The notes: generated by a model not told the origin, from the sequence alone. Shown: positions 1-9,890, counted from the first letter of the stretch. The stretch: 47,330 nt of DNA from Winogradskyella sp. (GCA_030149115.1 JASBSE010000401.1:1-47330); one strand, 5' to 3'. A program made the numbers and translations.

Positions 1-1146
1 TATTTCTATTGTTTCTTCAACAGAAGTAGGCTCAACAATAACCTTTTGGAAACGACGCTCTAGGGCACCATCTTTTTCTATATACTGTCTATACTCATCT
101 AATGTTGTAGCACCTATACATTGAATTTCACCTCTTGCTAATGCAGGTTTAAACATGTTAGAAGCGTCTAAACTTCCTGTTGCTCCACCAGCACCAACAA
201 TGGTGTGAATTTCGTCAATAAATAGAATAATATCGTCATTCTTTTCAAGCTCGTTCATGACGGCTTTCATGCGCTCTTCAAACTGACCTCTGTATTTTGT
301 GCCAGCAACTAAGCTTGCTAAATCTAAGGTAACCACACGTTTGTTAAAAAGTGTTCTTGACACCTTTCGTTTTACAATACGTAGTGCTAAGCCTTCAGCA
401 ATAGCAGATTTACCAACACCAGGTTCTCCTATTAGAAGAGGGTTATTCTTTTTACGTCTACTTAATATCTGAGAAACACGTTGTATTTCTTTTTCTCGAC
501 CTACTACAGGGTCTAATTTGCCTTCTTCGGCAAGTACTGTTAGATCTCTACCAAAGTTATCTAAAACAGGTGTTTTAGACTTTTTATTTGTTTTACCAGA
601 CTGGCTACCTCCAAAAGGATTTTGCTTTGCATCCTCTTCTTCATTCATTTCATCATCAGAATATGATTCGGCTTTAGGCTCGTCTAGATAATCGTCTTCA
701 CTTGTAATCATAGATTTAAATTCGTCTTTTACATTATCATAATCAACTTTAAGTTTGTTTAATAACTTAGTAGTTGGGTCATTTTCATTTCTTAATATAC
801 ACAATAATAAATGTGCTGTATTTATTGAGGTGCTTTGAAACAACTTAGCTTCTAAAAATGTTGTTTTTAAAGCACGTTCAGCTTGCCTTGTTAAGTGCAA
901 GTTTTTCTTTTCGTTAGATGTTGATATAATATTAGGATTAGCCGGACTTAAAATCTCTACTTTGCGTCTTAAGTGATTTAAATCAACGTCTAATGCGCTT
1001 AATATATCTATAGCTTTTCCGTTGCCATCTCTTAATAAGCCAAGCATTAAATGCTCTGTACCTATAAAATCATGGCCTAAGCGTAAAGCTTCTTCTTTGC
1101 TAAAAGCTATAACATCCTTAACTCTTGGGGAAAAATTATCATCCAT
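1..1146 (-). CDS. clpC: ATP-dependent Clp protease ATP-binding subunit ClpC (partial, N-terminal 382 residues)
   Basis: Reading the minus strand from the ATG at 1146 gives an open frame to the window edge. The protein starts MDDNFSPRVKDVI and carries the ClpN double repeat (about residues 1-145), an acidic linker, then the first AAA+ domain with Walker A GEPGVGKS and Walker B ILFIDEIHT. ClpC is a Hsp100 unfoldase that feeds substrates to the ClpP peptidase in the cytoplasm. The sequence AAAGGAG lies seven bases upstream of the ATG, a clear Shine-Dalgarno that fixes the start. The second AAA+ domain lies beyond base 1. The gene is divergent from gyrA across a 262-bp gap. ClpB is the main alternative, but the N-terminus and linker fit ClpC better. 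Confidence 0.95.
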   Translation of the reverse strand, partial: MDDNFSPRVKDVIAFSKEEALRLGHDFIGTEHLMLGLLRDGNGKAIDILSALDVDLNHLRRKVEILSPANPNIISTSNEKKNLHLTRQAERALKTTFLEAKLFQSTSINTAHLLLCILRNENDPTTKLLNKLKVDYDNVKDEFKSMITSEDDYLDEPKAESYSDDEMNEEEDAKQNPFGGSQSGKTNKKSKTPVLDNFGRDLTVLAEEGKLDPVVGREKEIQRVSQILSRRKKNNPLLIGEPGVGKSAIAEGLALRIVKRKVSRTLFNKRVVTLDLASLVAGTKYRGQFEERMKAVMNELEKNDDIILFIDEIHTIVGAGGATGSLDASNMFKPALARGEIQCIGATTLDEYRQYIEKDGALERRFQKVIVEPTSVEETIEI

Positions 1147-1408
1147 AGTAAACTCCTTTCTGCATTAAAAATAGTAAAAACATATTATCTACAAGGCAAA
1201 AACCATACCTTAAATAAAATGGTTTAACGAATAGACTAAAAAAGCATTTTAAATCAAAGCAAATTTAATGATACTTATTAACGAAAAAGATATTAAAAAT
1301 TGTTAATAAAAACTCCTAAAAACAGCCTCTATAATCACTTTAAACACTACTGAAATGCTTATATTAGCACGTTTTGAAAACCTAGAAAAAATCTAATAAT
1401 TTTTATAT
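1147..1408. promoter_or_regulatory. Divergent clpC/gyrA intergenic region
   Basis: This 262-bp AT-rich gap separates two divergently transcribed genes and must hold both promoters. I see no open frame, terminator hairpin or RNA gene in it. No single match to the Bacteroidota -33/-7 consensus is good enough to place either promoter. Confidence 0.5.
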
Positions 1409-3946
1409 ATGGCAGAAGGAGAAAAACTCATTCCGATTAACATTGAAGATGAAATGAAATCAGCCTACATTGATTACTCAATGTCGGTCATAGTGTCACG
1501 TGCTTTACCAGATGTAAGAGATGGCTTAAAACCAGTTCATAGACGTGTGCTTTATGGTATGCACGAGCTTGGTGTTAGAGCTAATTCAGCACACAAGAAA
1601 TCAGCAAGAATTGTAGGTGAGGTTTTAGGTAAGTACCATCCTCATGGAGATACTTCGGTTTATGATACTATGGTGCGTATGGCTCAGGAATGGAGTTTAC
1701 GATATATGTTAGTAGATGGTCAAGGTAACTTTGGTTCTGTTGATGGTGATAGTCCTGCAGCAATGCGTTATACAGAGGCTAGAATGCAGAAGATTTCTGA
1801 AGAAATGTTAGCAGATATAGATAAAGAAACTGTAGACCATAAACTTAATTTTGATGATACATTAGAAGAACCTACAGTTTTACCTACACGTATTCCTGGT
1901 TTATTAGTTAATGGTGCTTCTGGTATTGCCGTTGGTATGGCAACCAATATGCCACCTCACAACCTTACAGAAGTTGTAAACGGAACTATAGCTTACATCG
2001 ATAATACAGATATTGAAGTAGATGAGCTAATGCAGCACATTAAAGCACCAGATTTCCCAACAGGTGGAACAATCTACGGTTATGATGGTGTTAAAGAAGC
2101 ATTTCATACAGGTCGTGGTAGAATTGTAATGCGTGGTAAAGCCAATATTGAAGAAGTAAATGGACGTGAGTGTATCATTGTAAATGAAATTCCTTACCAA
2201 GTTAACAAAGCAGATATGATTAAAAAGACTGCAGACTTGGTTAACGATAAAAAGCTTGAAGGTATCTCTACTATAAGAGATGAGTCCGATAGAAAAGGGA
2301 TGCGTATTGTGTATGTTTTAAAGCGTGATGCAATTCCTAACATCGTACTTAATAAATTATATAAGTATACTGCTTTACAGTCTTCTTTTAGTGTAAATAA
2401 TATTGCCTTAGTAAAAGGACGTCCACAACTTTTAAATCTTAAGGATTTAATTCACTATTTCGTAGAACACAGACACGAAGTGGTTGTAAGACGTACAAAA
2501 TACGAATTACGTAGGGCTGAAGAGCGCGCTCACATTTTAGAAGGATTAATCATAGCTTCAGATAATATTGATGAAGTAATTGCTTTAATTAGAGCTTCAT
2601 CTAATGCTGAAGAAGCGAGAGAAAAATTAATAGAACGTTTTAAACTTACTGAAATACAAGCTAAGGCCATCGTAGAAATGCGATTACGTCAGTTAACAGG
2701 TCTGGAGCAAGACAAGTTAAGAGCAGAGTATGAAGAGTTAATGAAAACTATAGAAGACCTTAAAGATATTTTAGACAAGAAAGAACGTCGTATGAATATC
2801 ATTAAGGAAGAGCTTGAAGTTATTCGTGATAAATATGGTGATGAGCGTCGTTCTGTTATTGAATATGCTGGTGGAGATTTAAGCATTGAAGATATGATTC
2901 CAGATGAAAAAGTAGTCATTACTATTTCTCACGCTGGTTATATTAAACGTACCTCTTTAACAGAATACAAAACTCAAAATAGAGGAGGAGTTGGTCAAAA
3001 AGCATCAACAACTCGAAATGAAGATTTCTTAGAGCATCTGTTTGTTGGGACCAACCATCAATATATGTTGTTCTTTACCCAAAAAGGAAAATGTTTCTGG
3101 ATGCGTGTTTATGAAATCCCAGAAGGTTCTAAAGCTTCAAAAGGTAGAGCAATACAAAACCTTATTAATATTGAACAAGATGATAAGGTAATGGCTTTTA
3201 TCTGTACTCAAGATCTTAAGGATGAAGATTACATAAACAGTCATTATGTCATAATGGCAACGAAAAAAGGTCAGGTTAAGAAAACATCTTTAGAGCAATA
3301 CTCTAGACCACGTACGAATGGTATTAATGCAATTACTATTAAAGAAGGAGATGAATTATTAGAAGCTAAGCTTACAACAGGAGAAAGCCAAGTAATGTTG
3401 GCGCTAAGGTCTGGTAAAGCAATTCGTTTTGAAGAAGCCAAAACAAGACCAATGGGTCGTAATGCTTCGGGTGTTAGAGGTATAACCTTAGCAAATGATA
3501 ACGATGAGGTAATAGGAATGGTTGCTGTTGATGATTTTGAAAGTAATATCTTAGTGGTGTCTGAAAATGGATATGGAAAACGCTCTAGTTTAGATGATTA
3601 TAGAATAACTAATAGAGGAGGAAAAGGTGTTAAAACTATTTCAATCACAGACAAAACTGGGAACCTAGTAGCTATTAAGAATGTTTCTGATGAGGACGAT
3701 TTAATGATTATTAATAAGTCAGGTATTGCAATTCGTATGGAGGTTGCAGACTTAAGAGTAATGGGAAGAGCAACACAAGGTGTAAGACTTATCAATTTAA
3801 AAGGTAATGATTCTATCGCTGCTGTTGCCAAAGTGATGAAAGATGATGAAGATGAAAATGTAGAAGAATTAGATGTAGAAAATGCCGGAGATCAAACAAC
3901 AAATGAAGATGGCACGGCTATTGATACTACAGAAACAGAAAACTAA
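1409..3946 (+). CDS. gyrA: DNA gyrase subunit A
   Basis: 845 residues, usual for flavobacterial GyrA. The catalytic tyrosine is Y121 in AAMRYTEAR. The breakage-reunion domain is followed by a coiled coil (about 440-490) and a C-terminal beta-pinwheel with a GyrA-box-like sequence (QNRGGVGQK, near 530). The protein ends in an acidic, poorly conserved tail. With GyrB it introduces negative supercoils and is the quinolone target. In the quinolone-resistance region (HPHGDTSVYD) the residue equivalent to E. coli Ser83 is Thr82 and the Asp87 equivalent is present. The start MAEGEKLIPINIEDEM is the family start. The TPR gene follows after 30 bp in the same direction and may be cotranscribed. Confidence 0.98.
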   Translation: MAEGEKLIPINIEDEMKSAYIDYSMSVIVSRALPDVRDGLKPVHRRVLYGMHELGVRANSAHKKSARIVGEVLGKYHPHGDTSVYDTMVRMAQEWSLRYMLVDGQGNFGSVDGDSPAAMRYTEARMQKISEEMLADIDKETVDHKLNFDDTLEEPTVLPTRIPGLLVNGASGIAVGMATNMPPHNLTEVVNGTIAYIDNTDIEVDELMQHIKAPDFPTGGTIYGYDGVKEAFHTGRGRIVMRGKANIEEVNGRECIIVNEIPYQVNKADMIKKTADLVNDKKLEGISTIRDESDRKGMRIVYVLKRDAIPNIVLNKLYKYTALQSSFSVNNIALVKGRPQLLNLKDLIHYFVEHRHEVVVRRTKYELRRAEERAHILEGLIIASDNIDEVIALIRASSNAEEAREKLIERFKLTEIQAKAIVEMRLRQLTGLEQDKLRAEYEELMKTIEDLKDILDKKERRMNIIKEELEVIRDKYGDERRSVIEYAGGDLSIEDMIPDEKVVITISHAGYIKRTSLTEYKTQNRGGVGQKASTTRNEDFLEHLFVGTNHQYMLFFTQKGKCFWMRVYEIPEGSKASKGRAIQNLINIEQDDKVMAFICTQDLKDEDYINSHYVIMATKKGQVKKTSLEQYSRPRTNGINAITIKEGDELLEAKLTTGESQVMLALRSGKAIRFEEAKTRPMGRNASGVRGITLANDNDEVIGMVAVDDFESNILVVSENGYGKRSSLDDYRITNRGGKGVKTISITDKTGNLVAIKNVSDEDDLMIINKSGIAIRMEVADLRVMGRATQGVRLINLKGNDSIAAVAKVMKDDEDENVEELDVENAGDQTTNEDGTAIDTTETEN

Positions 3947-3976
3947 AATTAACAACAATAAATTATTTAACTAAAA

Positions 3977-5263
3977 ATGAAAAAATTATTGACATTAGTG
4001 CTGGTTTTTACAGTTACAGCTGTGTCTTTTGCTCAAAAGGATGAAATAAAAGCATTAGAGAAAGCACTAAAAAAATCGAATTTTGCTGATGCTAAATCAG
4101 CTGCATCAGCAGCTGAAGCAATGATGGGCAATATGGATGATAAAACGAAGGCTAAGTTCTTATTCTTAAAAGCTCAGGCTCTTTATGCTAATGGAACTGC
4201 TTCTGGTAGTGATTTAGATGAAACAGTTGCTACTTTAGAAGAATTAAAAGATCATGAATCTTCTGTTGGTAAACTACGTTACACAGAGGATGCTGATGAG
4301 ATGAAGTCAGAAATTTATAATTCCTTTTTAACTAAAGCTAATGAGGCATTTAAGAAAAAAGATTATGATGTAGTTACAAAAGCTTATGAAAAGATTTATA
4401 AAATTTCACCAAAAGATACGTCATTTTTGTACGATGCAGCTTTGCTCTCAGCACAAAACAATGACTATGAAACGTCTTTAAAGCACTTTATTAAGCTGAA
4501 AGAATTAGGTTATACAGGAATAAAAATGACTTATAGAGCTACTAATAAAGAGACAGGGAAAGAAGAGCCATTTATAGATAAAGCCTCAAGAGATTTTTCT
4601 GTTAAAACTATTAAGACTCATATCAAACCTGTTGATGTCAAAGAAGAGTCTAAAAGAGCAAATATTGTGAAAAATATTGCTTCGATCTATGTTTCTCAAG
4701 GTGATAATGAAAAAGCTCTTACTGTTACTAAAGAAGCAAGAGATGAGTTTCCAGATGATAAGGAATTATTATTGACAGAAGCGGTGGTTTTAACTAAAGT
4801 AGGTGAAAATGAAAAGGCTTTAGGATTGTTCAAACAGGCTTTAAAAGAAGATCCTAACAATGCTAATTTGAATTTTAACGTTGGCGTAACTGCAATGGAA
4901 GCTAATCAATATGATGTTGCAAAATCAGCGTTTGAGCAAGCACTTAAACTGAAACCAGATTATGTAAACGCTGCGATGAACCTTTCTTTTATTGAAGTAG
5001 ATAAAGGAAACTCTTTATATGAAGAGATGAATAAGTTAGGTGATTCAGCTGCTGATTATAAGCGTTATGACGAGTTAAAGGCTCAAAAAGATGAGTTATT
5101 TAAGGCTGGTGCAGAAATATTAGAGAAGTTTGTAGCTAATAATCCAAACTTAGATGAAGTTGGTGTTTATAACCAATTAGCTAATATTTACAGTGCTTTA
5201 GGAGAAACAGATAAATATAATTCTTATAAGAATAAGGTAAAGGAAATAGAATCTGGTAATTAA
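3977..5263 (+). CDS. Tetratricopeptide-repeat protein, exported
   Basis: 428 residues beginning with a signal peptide (MKKLLTLVLVFTVTAVSFAQ, probable cleavage after Ala19), so the product is periplasmic or outer-membrane associated. At least three TPR units are visible between about 225 and 335 (for example DPNNANLNFNVGVTAMEANQYDVAKSAFEQAL), with more degenerate ones before (about 120-170). TPR arrays are protein-binding scaffolds and no enzyme motif is present. The gene sits 30 bp after gyrA and is closed by a strong terminator, so readthrough cotranscription with gyrA is likely. The exact partner is unknown. Confidence 0.9.
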   Translation: MKKLLTLVLVFTVTAVSFAQKDEIKALEKALKKSNFADAKSAASAAEAMMGNMDDKTKAKFLFLKAQALYANGTASGSDLDETVATLEELKDHESSVGKLRYTEDADEMKSEIYNSFLTKANEAFKKKDYDVVTKAYEKIYKISPKDTSFLYDAALLSAQNNDYETSLKHFIKLKELGYTGIKMTYRATNKETGKEEPFIDKASRDFSVKTIKTHIKPVDVKEESKRANIVKNIASIYVSQGDNEKALTVTKEARDEFPDDKELLLTEAVVLTKVGENEKALGLFKQALKEDPNNANLNFNVGVTAMEANQYDVAKSAFEQALKLKPDYVNAAMNLSFIEVDKGNSLYEEMNKLGDSAADYKRYDELKAQKDELFKAGAEILEKFVANNPNLDEVGVYNQLANIYSALGETDKYNSYKNKVKEIESGN

Positions 5264-5280
5264 GAATTATTACCAAGATA

Positions 5281-5321
5281 AAAAAAATGCGACTTAGATA
5301 ATAAGTCGCATTTTTTTTTTT
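5281..5321. terminator. Bidirectional intrinsic terminator between the TPR gene and the NlpC/P60 gene
   Basis: A near-perfect hairpin with arms TGCGACTTA and TAAGTCGCA is flanked by an A-run on the left and a T-run on the right, so it can stop transcription from both sides. It lies between two convergent genes and touches the stop codon of the minus-strand gene. Confidence 0.93.
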
Positions 5322-6069
5322 AAATAATCTTTTTAATTACTCTAAGTCGATGTGTATGCATTTTTTTATCAATATTATAAATACCGCTATGATCTAATCG
5401 ATCAATTCTAACTTTGCCATGTGCGTGGATAATGTAATTGTCTTTCATTATTATCCCAACATGTATAATATTGCCATCAGCATTATCAAAAAATGCCAAA
5501 TCACCAGGCTCGCTTTCTTCAATAAAACTTAATGCAGCTCCTTGGGTTGCTTGCTGAGACGCATCACGTAGTAATTGATAACCATTGAGCTTATACACCA
5601 TTTGAGTAAAGCCTGAGCAGTCGATTCCGAAAGGAGACTTTCCGCCCCATAAATAAGGTGTGTTTAGATATAAAAAAGAGGTATCAATAATTTTAGATTT
5701 TTCACTTTTTTCGGTAATCATATTGCCTTCAAACTTTTGTTTTAAAATATCTAAACAGTTTAGGTCGGAACCGAGTGGAATAGGGTAAATACTATCGGCA
5801 TCATCAGAAACAAATTGTATAAGATTTTTAGATAAGGCAATATCAGAATTTACTAATTGTACGTACTGATCTTCTTCAATTTCAACATATTGTTTGTTGT
5901 CTATCCAACCTTCATATTTATCATATGCAAAACGAATGCGACTCCATTTTTTGCGCTGTTCAAGCACTTTAAAAAAGTCACCATACAAGGCCTGTGTTAC
6001 CATCTCACTAGTATCAGTAGGCTCTAATCGTATAGGTACAATCCCTAGATTGCAAACTCCGTATTGCAT
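5320..6069 (-). CDS. NlpC/P60 family cell-wall hydrolase with N-terminal SH3-like domains
   Basis: 249 residues. The C-terminal domain has the papain-like NlpC/P60 signature: nucleophile C151 in GIDCSGF, H203 in IIHVGII and a third polar residue around H215. The aromatic start of the domain (TPYLWGGKSPFG) is typical. Residues 1-120 look like bacterial SH3 (SH3b) segments that bind peptidoglycan (for example RLEPTDTSEMVTQALYGD). Family members cleave D-Glu-meso-DAP peptide bonds. I see no N-terminal signal peptide, as in several related dipeptidyl-peptidase VI-type enzymes. The thiolase gene lies 9 bp upstream in the same direction, so the two probably share an mRNA. Confidence 0.9.
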   Translation of the reverse strand: MQYGVCNLGIVPIRLEPTDTSEMVTQALYGDFFKVLEQRKKWSRIRFAYDKYEGWIDNKQYVEIEEDQYVQLVNSDIALSKNLIQFVSDDADSIYPIPLGSDLNCLDILKQKFEGNMITEKSEKSKIIDTSFLYLNTPYLWGGKSPFGIDCSGFTQMVYKLNGYQLLRDASQQATQGAALSFIEESEPGDLAFFDNADGNIIHVGIIMKDNYIIHAHGKVRIDRLDHSGIYNIDKKMHTHRLRVIKKII

Positions 6070-6078
6070 AAAAGAAAT

Positions 6079-7257
6079 TTAAGCGCGTTCTATTACTATT
6101 GCAGAAGCACCACCACCACCATTACATATAGCAGCTGCACCAATTTTAGCATTGTTTTGGTGTAATACATTAATAAGTGTAACCAAGATTCTTGCGCCAG
6201 AGCATCCAAGAGGGTGACCTAAAGAAACAGCACCACCATTTACATTTACTTTATCGTCAGATAATCCTAAAATCTTCATATTTGCTAGACCAACAACTGA
6301 AAAAGCTTCATTAAACTCAAAGAAATCTACATCACTTAATTCTACATTCGCTTTTGCTAATGCTTTTGGTAATGCTTTTGCTGGTGCGGTAGTAAACCAT
6401 TCTGGTTCTTGAGCAGCGTCAGCATAACTTTTTATAGTTGCTAAAGGTTTTAAACCTAATTCTTCAGCTTTTTCCTTACTCATTAAAACTAAAGCCGCTG
6501 CACCATCATTGATAGTTGAAGCATTAGCAGCTGTTACAGTACCATCTTTAGTAAAGGCAGGACGTAAAGCAGGAATTTTTTCCATCTTTACATTAGTATA
6601 TTCTTCATCTGTATTAACAACTATAGCATCACCACGACGTTGAGGTACTTCAACAGGAATAACTTCATCATCAAATTTTCCAGCTTCCCAAGCAGCTTTA
6701 GAGCGCTCATAAGATTGTACAGCAAATGCATCTTGGTCCTCTCTGCTAAATTCGTATTCAACCGCACAAGCATCTGCACAAACACCCATTGCTTTGTTGT
6801 CATAAGCATCTACCAAACCATCTTTTTGCATACCATCTACAAGAGTAGCAGGGCCAAATTTCGTAGCACTACGTGCATGGTAATAGTGTGGTATAGCACT
6901 CATGTTTTCCATTCCTCCAGCAACCATTATATCAGCATCGCCAAGACTAATAGCCTGTGCAGCTTGCATTACAGCTTTCATACCAGAAGAACAAACTTTA
7001 TTTATTGTTGTACAAGGCACAGTATTTGGAATTCCAGCGAATATAGCTGCTTGTCTCGCAGGCGCTTGTCCTGTACCAGCTTGAACTACATTACCCATTA
7101 GTACTTCATCTACCATTTCAGGTTTTAGATTTATCTTTTCTAGTGCTCCTTTTATGGCAGCAGCTCCAAGTTTTGGGGCTGGTACACTAGATAAACTTCC
7201 TAAAAAACTTCCTATAGGTGTCCTAACGGCAGATACAATTACTACGTCCTTGTTCAT
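6079..7257 (-). CDS. Acetyl-CoA C-acyltransferase (thiolase)
   Basis: 392 residues, the standard thiolase length. The acyl-accepting cysteine is C89 in NKVCSSGM. The C-terminal signatures are NEAFSVV, GHPLGCSGAR (H348) and the proton-transfer cysteine C378 in CNGGGGAS. It condenses two acetyl-CoA to acetoacetyl-CoA or runs the reverse thiolysis in fatty-acid and ketone metabolism. All active residues are intact. The start MNKDVVIVSAVRTPIG is canonical. It is the first gene of a two-gene unit with the NlpC/P60 gene and is divergent from the 7TM-HD gene. Sequence alone does not separate the biosynthetic from the degradative role. Confidence 0.95.
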   Translation of the reverse strand: MNKDVVIVSAVRTPIGSFLGSLSSVPAPKLGAAAIKGALEKINLKPEMVDEVLMGNVVQAGTGQAPARQAAIFAGIPNTVPCTTINKVCSSGMKAVMQAAQAISLGDADIMVAGGMENMSAIPHYYHARSATKFGPATLVDGMQKDGLVDAYDNKAMGVCADACAVEYEFSREDQDAFAVQSYERSKAAWEAGKFDDEVIPVEVPQRRGDAIVVNTDEEYTNVKMEKIPALRPAFTKDGTVTAANASTINDGAAALVLMSKEKAEELGLKPLATIKSYADAAQEPEWFTTAPAKALPKALAKANVELSDVDFFEFNEAFSVVGLANMKILGLSDDKVNVNGGAVSLGHPLGCSGARILVTLINVLHQNNAKIGAAAICNGGGGASAIVIERA

Positions 7258-7371
7258 TATTATTTTGTTTATAATTAATTCCTGCGAAATTAAGGATTTT
7301 TTGAGATATTTCGGAATGTATTACAGATTATGGAGGTTTTAAATTTTAATATTTGTTACATTTGATTATAT

Positions 7372-9414
7372 ATGAAAGAACTTCTGAATAAATGGTATAA
7401 AAATCATGCTCTAGTATATAAAATACTATTGTTCCTGTTGACTACGTTGTTTGTCGTTTATTTATTTCCTAAAACAGGGAAGTTTAGGTATTCTTTTGAA
7501 AAAGGTAAACCTTGGCAGTCTGAAAGTTTATTAGCGCCATTTAATTTCGCGATTCAAAAGACTCAAGAAGAGATTAATGAGGAACAGCTTGAAATTGAAA
7601 ATAATGCTTCAGTTTATTTCGATATTGATCTTGAAATTCCAAAGACCATCAAGCTGAATTACATTACTAAATTCAATGAGGTTTTTAATGATTCTATTTC
7701 ATCTAAAACAGATTTATTTAAGCAAGGCACTGATATAATTGAGACTTTATATGAAAATGGAATTTTAGATACAGATTATCCATATTCTAATGATAAACCT
7801 GTTGTATTGGTGGCTTCTAATACGGTTGAAAAACGTTTAGAGTATAAAGGTTTAATTGAAATAAACCAACTTCGAGATCGACTTGAGAATTATTTGGCAA
7901 AATCAACTTCTGCTGAGAATAAAAATAGAATGATATCCTTGTTTTTTGATATCGTTAAACCTAATGTAACATTAAATGAAACGCTCACAAAAACCACATT
8001 AGAAGAGGATCTTTCTCAAATAGCATTAACTCGTGGAAGCATAGATAAAGACCAGTTAATTATTTCAAAAGGGCAGGTGGTAGAAGATGAGGAATACAAT
8101 ATTTTAAAATCACTGAAATCTGAATATGAATCTCAGGTTTGGAATACAGCTAATTATAATTGGGTTCTTGTAGCCTATACATTATTAGTGGCTCTGGCAC
8201 TTTTGATGTTATTACTGTTTTTGCAGAAATATAGGTTGGAGGTTTTTCAAAATAATACCAAAGTAACCTTTATATTTTTTAATATAGCTCTGATGATATT
8301 ACTTACCACTTTGGTGATTAACTATAACTCTCAATACATATATGTGGTGCCATTATGTATATTACCATTGGTGTTAAAAGCCTTTTTTGATGCGCGACTT
8401 GGTTTATTCTCTCATGTACTCACGGTTTTGCTTTTAGGCTTTATTGTACCCAATAGTTATGAGTATATGTTTCTGCAAATTATTGCAGGAATCGTAACTA
8501 TATTGACGGTTTCAGAGTTATATAAACGTGCCAATCTTTTTATTTCAGTTGGTCAAATAACGCTTATATATATCATTGCTTATTTTGCCTTTTTCGTAAT
8601 TCATGAAGGTCAAATAACAACTTTAAAGTGGGATACATTTGGGCTATTTATTCTATGTGGTTTAGCAACACTTTTTGTTCAGCCACTTATCTATATTTAC
8701 GAAAAGATTTTTGGTCTTGTATCTGATGTTTCCCTTTTAGAATTATCAGATACCAACACTAAGCTTTTAAAAGAATTATCTAACAAAGCACCAGGTACAT
8801 TTCATCATTCATTGAATGTTGCCAACTTGGCAGAAGCTTCAGCTAATGAAATTGGTGCAAATGCTATGCTGGTTAGGGTAGGAGCTTTGTATCATGATAT
8901 AGGTAAAATGAAGAATCCAACCTATTTTACCGAAAATCAAAGTAATGGTATTAATCCTCACGATGAGTTATCAAGTAGAGAAAGTGCAATGGTAATAGTA
9001 GACCATGTATTGAATGGTATTGAAATTGCCAAAAAATATAATCTACCAGATCGTGTTATTGATTTTATTAGAACCCATCATGGTACAAGTGTTGTTTATT
9101 ATTTCTACATGAAAGAGAAGGCGGAAAATGATTCTGTAAAAATTGAAGATTTTTCATATCCAGGACCAAAACCATTTAGTAAAGAAACGGCTATTTTAAT
9201 GATGTGTGATAGTGTAGAAGCTGCGTCAAAAAGTTTAAAGGAACCAACAACAACAAAGATTAATGATTTTGTTGAGAATATCATTAATAAGCAAATGGAA
9301 AGTGGTCAATTTCTAAATGCTAATATTACTTTTAAAGAAATTCAATCTATAAAAAAGGTTTTAAAGCACAAGCTTGCCAATATCTATCATTTGAGGATAG
9401 AGTACCCAGAATAA
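7372..9414 (+). CDS. 7TM-HD family membrane phosphohydrolase (PgpH/YqfF-like)
   Basis: 680 residues. One N-terminal membrane helix (about 17-35) is followed by an extracytoplasmic 7TMR-HDED-type domain (about 40-255), a block of seven membrane helices (about 260-450) and a cytoplasmic HD domain. The HD domain has HHSLNVANLAE, YHDIGKMKNP and RTHHGT, the metal-binding set of HDIG enzymes. The Listeria homologue PgpH degrades cyclic di-AMP, so a nucleotide-signalling role is likely here; this is transferred knowledge. A TACATTTG -7-type box lies only eight bases before the ATG, which would give a very short leader. The gene ends just before the integrated element. Confidence 0.93.
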   Translation: MKELLNKWYKNHALVYKILLFLLTTLFVVYLFPKTGKFRYSFEKGKPWQSESLLAPFNFAIQKTQEEINEEQLEIENNASVYFDIDLEIPKTIKLNYITKFNEVFNDSISSKTDLFKQGTDIIETLYENGILDTDYPYSNDKPVVLVASNTVEKRLEYKGLIEINQLRDRLENYLAKSTSAENKNRMISLFFDIVKPNVTLNETLTKTTLEEDLSQIALTRGSIDKDQLIISKGQVVEDEEYNILKSLKSEYESQVWNTANYNWVLVAYTLLVALALLMLLLFLQKYRLEVFQNNTKVTFIFFNIALMILLTTLVINYNSQYIYVVPLCILPLVLKAFFDARLGLFSHVLTVLLLGFIVPNSYEYMFLQIIAGIVTILTVSELYKRANLFISVGQITLIYIIAYFAFFVIHEGQITTLKWDTFGLFILCGLATLFVQPLIYIYEKIFGLVSDVSLLELSDTNTKLLKELSNKAPGTFHHSLNVANLAEASANEIGANAMLVRVGALYHDIGKMKNPTYFTENQSNGINPHDELSSRESAMVIVDHVLNGIEIAKKYNLPDRVIDFIRTHHGTSVVYYFYMKEKAENDSVKIEDFSYPGPKPFSKETAILMMCDSVEAASKSLKEPTTTKINDFVENIINKQMESGQFLNANITFKEIQSIKKVLKHKLANIYHLRIEYPE

Positions 9415-9421
9415 AACAAAA

Positions 9422-9446
9422 AAGCCACACTAAAATAGTATGGCTT
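9422..9446. terminator. Hairpin at the left border, probably the original terminator of the tRNA operon
   Basis: Arms AAGCCACACT and AGTATGGCTT pair with one mismatch around an AAAAT loop. On the minus strand the hairpin is followed by a T-rich run (complement of ACAAAAAA). It lies directly beyond the left copy of the tRNA 3' end. Before integration it would therefore have terminated the tRNA-Arg transcript, and it can also stop the 7TM-HD gene. Confidence 0.7.
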
Positions 9447-9449
9447 AAT

Positions 9450-9471
9450 GTGATCGCGACAGGATTCGAAC
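9450..9471. repeat. Left attachment site (attL), orphan tRNA-Arg 3' end
   Basis: 22 bases identical to 46790-46811. They correspond to the 3' strand of the T-arm and acceptor stem of tRNA-Arg read on the minus strand. Identity stops sharply on both sides. No tRNA body is present here, as expected for the displaced end of the target gene. Confidence 0.93.
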
Positions 9472-9522
9472 TAAATTTCAAATCCCCTTTATTTATAGGC
9501 TTTCACTAATACTTTCAAACTA

Positions 9523-9557
9523 TGTTGACCGAATTGTGTATTTACAATTTGACTTTC
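9523..9557. promoter_or_regulatory. Putative integrase arm-type site and accessory site inside attL
   Basis: TGTTGACCGAAT at 9523-9534 matches three copies near the right end (46544, 46639 inverted, 46668). It is followed at 9547-9557 by ATTTGACTTTC, which is shared with the integrase upstream region and the leader of the HTH gene. The positions inside both element ends fit arm-type binding sites for the recombinase and a directionality factor. This is inference from repetition. The rest of 9472-9622 shows no gene. Confidence 0.6.
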
Positions 9558-9622
9558 AATCTTATTGTAAAGATAAGCATTTCAAAAGAGTAAAACTAAC
9601 TAAACACTACTAAAACTTATGA

Positions 9623-9820
9623 TTAATCTATTAAGTATTTGTTGACAATTTCCTCTTCTATTCCGCTGTATTCAACAAACTCTTTGATTGTGATAAATTG
9701 ATATGACTCCTTTCCAAAGTAGTTTCTAATATCATTTAAAAGCTTACGCCCATAGCGTTCACTACGTCCTGTGATACGCTGAATATCTTTTGGGTATATG
9801 CAAGCTCTTTTTGGGGTCAT
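9623..9820 (-). CDS. Small conserved Bacteroidota protein, HTH-like (65 aa)
   Basis: 65 residues beginning MTPKRACIYPKDIQRITGRSERYGRKLL. The pattern of an N-terminal helix pair with ITGRSERYGRKLLNDI followed by FITIKEFVEYSG resembles small DNA-binding helix-turn-helix proteins common in flavobacterial mobile elements. I recognise the family by sight but know no tested function. It lies alone near the left end of the element with its own orientation. The 194 bp between it and the next gene holds inverted repeats. Confidence 0.7.
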   Translation of the reverse strand: MTPKRACIYPKDIQRITGRSERYGRKLLNDIRNYFGKESYQFITIKEFVEYSGIEEEIVNKYLID

Positions 9821-9890
9821 AATACTCTATCTATGCTTTATCCGTACATCATCCATACTTCATTGTTTTATGATTATGGTGATGGTGATG

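Noticed and set aside
6640..7101. 153-codon plus-strand frame
   Set aside because: It is antisense to the conserved thiolase gene and its composition (Ser, Thr, Cys, His rich) is typical of a shadow frame.
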